Source: an uncultured Flavobacteriaceae bacterium
Lineage (GTDB): Bacteria > Bacteroidota > Bacteroidia > Flavobacteriales > Flavobacteriaceae
NCBI GenBank assembly: GCA_947487895.1
Contig: CANKYF010000004.1
Span: 1-64,000, forward strand
Reading direction: 5' to 3'
DNA: 64,000 nucleotides
Shown here: positions 62,269 to 64,000 of the stretch, one piece after another
Layout: every line of letters starts with the position of its first letter
Numbering within the stretch: the stretch's first letter is position 1
The notes under the pieces: model-generated
The model's input: only the letters and a program-made list of their open reading frames with translations
Database searches by the model: none
What the model was told of the DNA's origin: nothing
Program-made: the position numbers and the translations under genes

Positions 62269-63441
62269 TTATTTTAAAATTATAGTTTTATCCTTTATTT
62301 CGTAATTATTAATAGTACTTGATTTCATAATAGCTAAAATCCTTTCAATACTTTGGTTTTTACTTAAATTCCCTTTAAATTTTATCGATTCAAAATCCTT
62401 GTTTTCAAATACGATATCTACATCATACCATCTTGAAATTACTTTCATAATATCTTTTAGTTCTTTTCCATCAAAACTAAAAACACCATTTTTCCAAGAA
62501 GTTACCTTTTTTGTATCAACTTTTGCTATTGTTATTTTATTATCTTTTAAATCGAAATTTAATTGCTGATTTGGCACCAGATTATATTTATGAATATTAT
62601 TATCCATATTTTCAACTGAAACTTTACCTTCAACAAGAGTAGTATAAACATTAGTTTCATCTTTATAGGCTTTAATATTAAACTCTGTTCCTATAACTTC
62701 AACTTCTTGAGAATTTGTAGCTACAATAAATTTTGAACCATTATGTTCAGTACTTGGCGATACATCAAAATATGCTTCACCATAGACCAACTGAACTTCA
62801 CGAGTTTCTCCTTCATTAAAACTCACTGGGTATTTTAATTGTGTTTCTGAATTTAACCAAACCTGAGTTCCATCGGATAACTTCACAAAATATTCTCCAC
62901 CTCGAGGAATGGTTAAATAATTATATACTAACTTTTTAGTTTTGCTTTTTCCTTCTTTATAAACCACGCCTTTTTCATTTACATTGACGTTTTTAGTTTG
63001 AAATGTTTCCCCTTTTTCTAATTTTACTAAAGAACCATCCTCTAATGTTAAGATGGCTTTATTAGAACCTGGTTCAAAAATTGTATTCTCTTGTGTAATT
63101 GGTTCTACTAACTGCTTTTCATCCTTTCTAACATCCCAAAAAACAGCCAATGATACCATAAGTAAAATAGAAGCAGCAGCCGCATATTTATATAAGCGGT
63201 TTTTATATAAGTTTTTTGATGAAGTTGTCTTTTCTATATTAGTCTCAATTAGTTTAAATGAGTTTTTTTTATTAAACTCAATATTTTTGGTTTTTAATTG
63301 ATAATCATCTTTTACTAAACTTTTAAAAATATTGGCATATTCCTTACGCTCAAGAAGTTTGTATAAAGTACCTAACTCTTCTTCAGAAATACGATTTTGA
63401 TTATACTTCTCTATTAGTATAATTAGTTGAGATATTTCCAT
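62269..63441 (-). CDS. FecR family anti-sigma factor
   Basis: A 390-residue protein: cytoplasmic N-terminal sigma-binding part (about residues 1-80), one span (about residues 86-105, YKYAAAASILLMVSLAVFWD type), the periplasmic FecR domain (YLTIPRGGEYFVKLSDGTQV; VWLNSETQLKYP) and a C-terminal DUF4974 domain (FDGKELKDIMKVISRWYDVD). It transmits the receptor signal to the sigma factor. It lies 158 bases upstream of the SusC gene on the same strand and is divergent from the ECF gene, 109 bases away. Confidence 0.92.
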   Translation of the reverse strand: MEISQLIILIEKYNQNRISEEELGTLYKLLERKEYANIFKSLVKDDYQLKTKNIEFNKKNSFKLIETNIEKTTSSKNLYKNRLYKYAAAASILLMVSLAVFWDVRKDEKQLVEPITQENTIFEPGSNKAILTLEDGSLVKLEKGETFQTKNVNVNEKGVVYKEGKSKTKKLVYNYLTIPRGGEYFVKLSDGTQVWLNSETQLKYPVSFNEGETREVQLVYGEAYFDVSPSTEHNGSKFIVATNSQEVEVIGTEFNIKAYKDETNVYTTLVEGKVSVENMDNNIHKYNLVPNQQLNFDLKDNKITIAKVDTKKVTSWKNGVFSFDGKELKDIMKVISRWYDVDIVFENKDFESIKFKGNLSKNQSIERILAIMKSSTINNYEIKDKTIILK

Positions 63442-63471
63442 TTTTACACTATGATATATTCTATAGACAAT

Positions 63472-63479
63472 TATCTTTG
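63472..63479 (+). promoter_or_regulatory. Possible -7 element of the ECF sigma gene
   Basis: TATCTTTG on the plus strand in the 109-base divergent spacer, 71 bases before the ECF ATG. No TTG is seen at -33. Confidence 0.4.
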
Positions 63480-63550
63480 TAAAAACCGTTACTCAACTTC
63501 CATTTTTTTTTGTTAATTTGTGAACATAGTTTCTGCATTACGGAGTATAA

Positions 63551-64000
63551 ATGATATTGAAAGCTGATTGTGAGGATATAATTAATGACATAAAAAAAGG
63601 CAATAAAAAAGCTTTTAGTCAGGTCTACAATGCATACTCTGATAAATTATGTAAGTATATTTATTCTTTATCTTCAGATTATAAGCAAGCAGAAGATATA
63701 GTTCAAGACACATTATTAGATATTTGGATTAAGAGAGAGAATTTAAATATAAATACTTCTTTAAACAACTATTTATATCGTTCTGTACATAATAAGTTCA
63801 TTAATCAATATAAAAAAAGCATACGTTATAAAACTTTGATTGATGAATTACGCTTGGAAGCGATTGTTGAGTTAGAAGAGCTAACAGAAACTCATAAGGA
63901 AATTCGGCTAACTGCACTTGAAAAAGCCATTGAACAACTACCTGAAAAACGTAGAAAGGTTTTTAAGCTTAGTAAATTGCTCAATTATAAATACAAAGAA
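63551..64000 (+). CDS. ECF-type RNA polymerase sigma factor (partial, runs off the window)
   Basis: The first 150 codons of a sigma-70 family ECF factor. Region 2 is KKAFSQVYNAYSDKLCKYIY followed by QAEDIVQDTLLDIWIKRENL, the sigma2 core that contacts the -10 element, and the start of region 4 appears as ALEKAIEQLPEKRRKVFKLS. The ATG at 63551 is clear. Unlike the usual order the FecR gene does not follow it but points away on the other strand. The stop lies beyond 64000. It probably drives the SusC/SusD genes once FecR releases it. Confidence 0.93.
   Translation, partial: MILKADCEDIINDIKKGNKKAFSQVYNAYSDKLCKYIYSLSSDYKQAEDIVQDTLLDIWIKRENLNINTSLNNYLYRSVHNKFINQYKKSIRYKTLIDELRLEAIVELEELTETHKEIRLTALEKAIEQLPEKRRKVFKLSKLLNYKYKE

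Noticed and set aside
1-64000. CRISPR array, prophage, insertion sequence or toxin-antitoxin module
   Set aside because: No regularly spaced identical repeats, transposase, capsid or toxin-like small gene pairs were found on reading both strands.

Overview
The window looks like chromosome of a low-GC marine-type member of the Flavobacteriaceae (Bacteroidota). The gene order (rpsU, xerC-like, hpf, four tRNAs, tuf, tRNA-Trp, secE, nusG, rplKAJL, rpoBC, DUF3467) is the flavobacterial one. Promoters fit the Bacteroidota pattern TTG-N(17-23)-TAnnTTTG. The tmRNA tag is GENNYALAA, and a SusC/SusD pair with a FecR/ECF switch sits at the right end. Assignments rest on reading translations and motifs; no database search was possible.

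Layout. 1-15.8 kb, nearly all minus strand: translation and transcription core (rpsU with a rare strong Shine-Dalgarno, hpf, tRNA-Thr/Tyr/Gly/Thr, tuf, tRNA-Trp, secE-nusG, L11-L1-L10-L7/L12, RNA polymerase beta and beta', DUF3467). 15.9-30.8 kb: metabolic, transport and envelope genes (acyl-CoA dehydrogenase, helix-hairpin-helix protein, Na+/amino-acid symporter, K+ channel with PspC protein, LolC/FtsX-type permease, NamZ-like muramidase, glycerophosphodiesterase, GIY-YIG protein, sterol desaturase family, acyltransferase, cysteine-cluster protein, methyltransferase, a pseudopilin-like protein). 30.9-36.8 kb: an outer-membrane barrel, a 1009-residue TPR protein, and FtsE on the other strand. 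36.8-47.3 kb: a surface-glycan region (three glycosyltransferases, EptA-like transferase, two tandem flippases), then a small membrane protein, TypA and KdsA (Kdo synthesis). 47.5-52.3 kb: a CreD/winged-helix regulator locus with a shared operator, then a decaying stretch (Coq4-family gene with an in-frame stop, truncated SanA/DUF218 remnant) and the DUF2809-DUF1361 pair. 52.3-53 kb: tmRNA. 53-64 kb: FG-GAP/ASPIC-UnbV lipoprotein, SusD, STN-containing SusC, FecR anti-sigma and the start of a divergent ECF sigma gene, together a glycan-uptake locus.

The intergenic DNA is rich in short repeats of several families: REP-like CTTCGACAAGCTCAG copies, the palindrome CCCGATAGCTATCGGG, GC-richer elements, and 7-bp-periodic tracts. 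Three stable-RNA genes (tRNA-Trp, tRNA-Thr, ssrA) have partial copies of themselves next to such repeats, and a GIY-YIG gene lies between two inverted REP-like copies. I see no CRISPR array, prophage, IS element or defence island. The best candidates for something new are the repeat/RNA-gene junctions, the GIY-YIG/REP unit and the TACTTTG-N5-CAAAGTA operator pair; no wholly new multi-gene system is evident.
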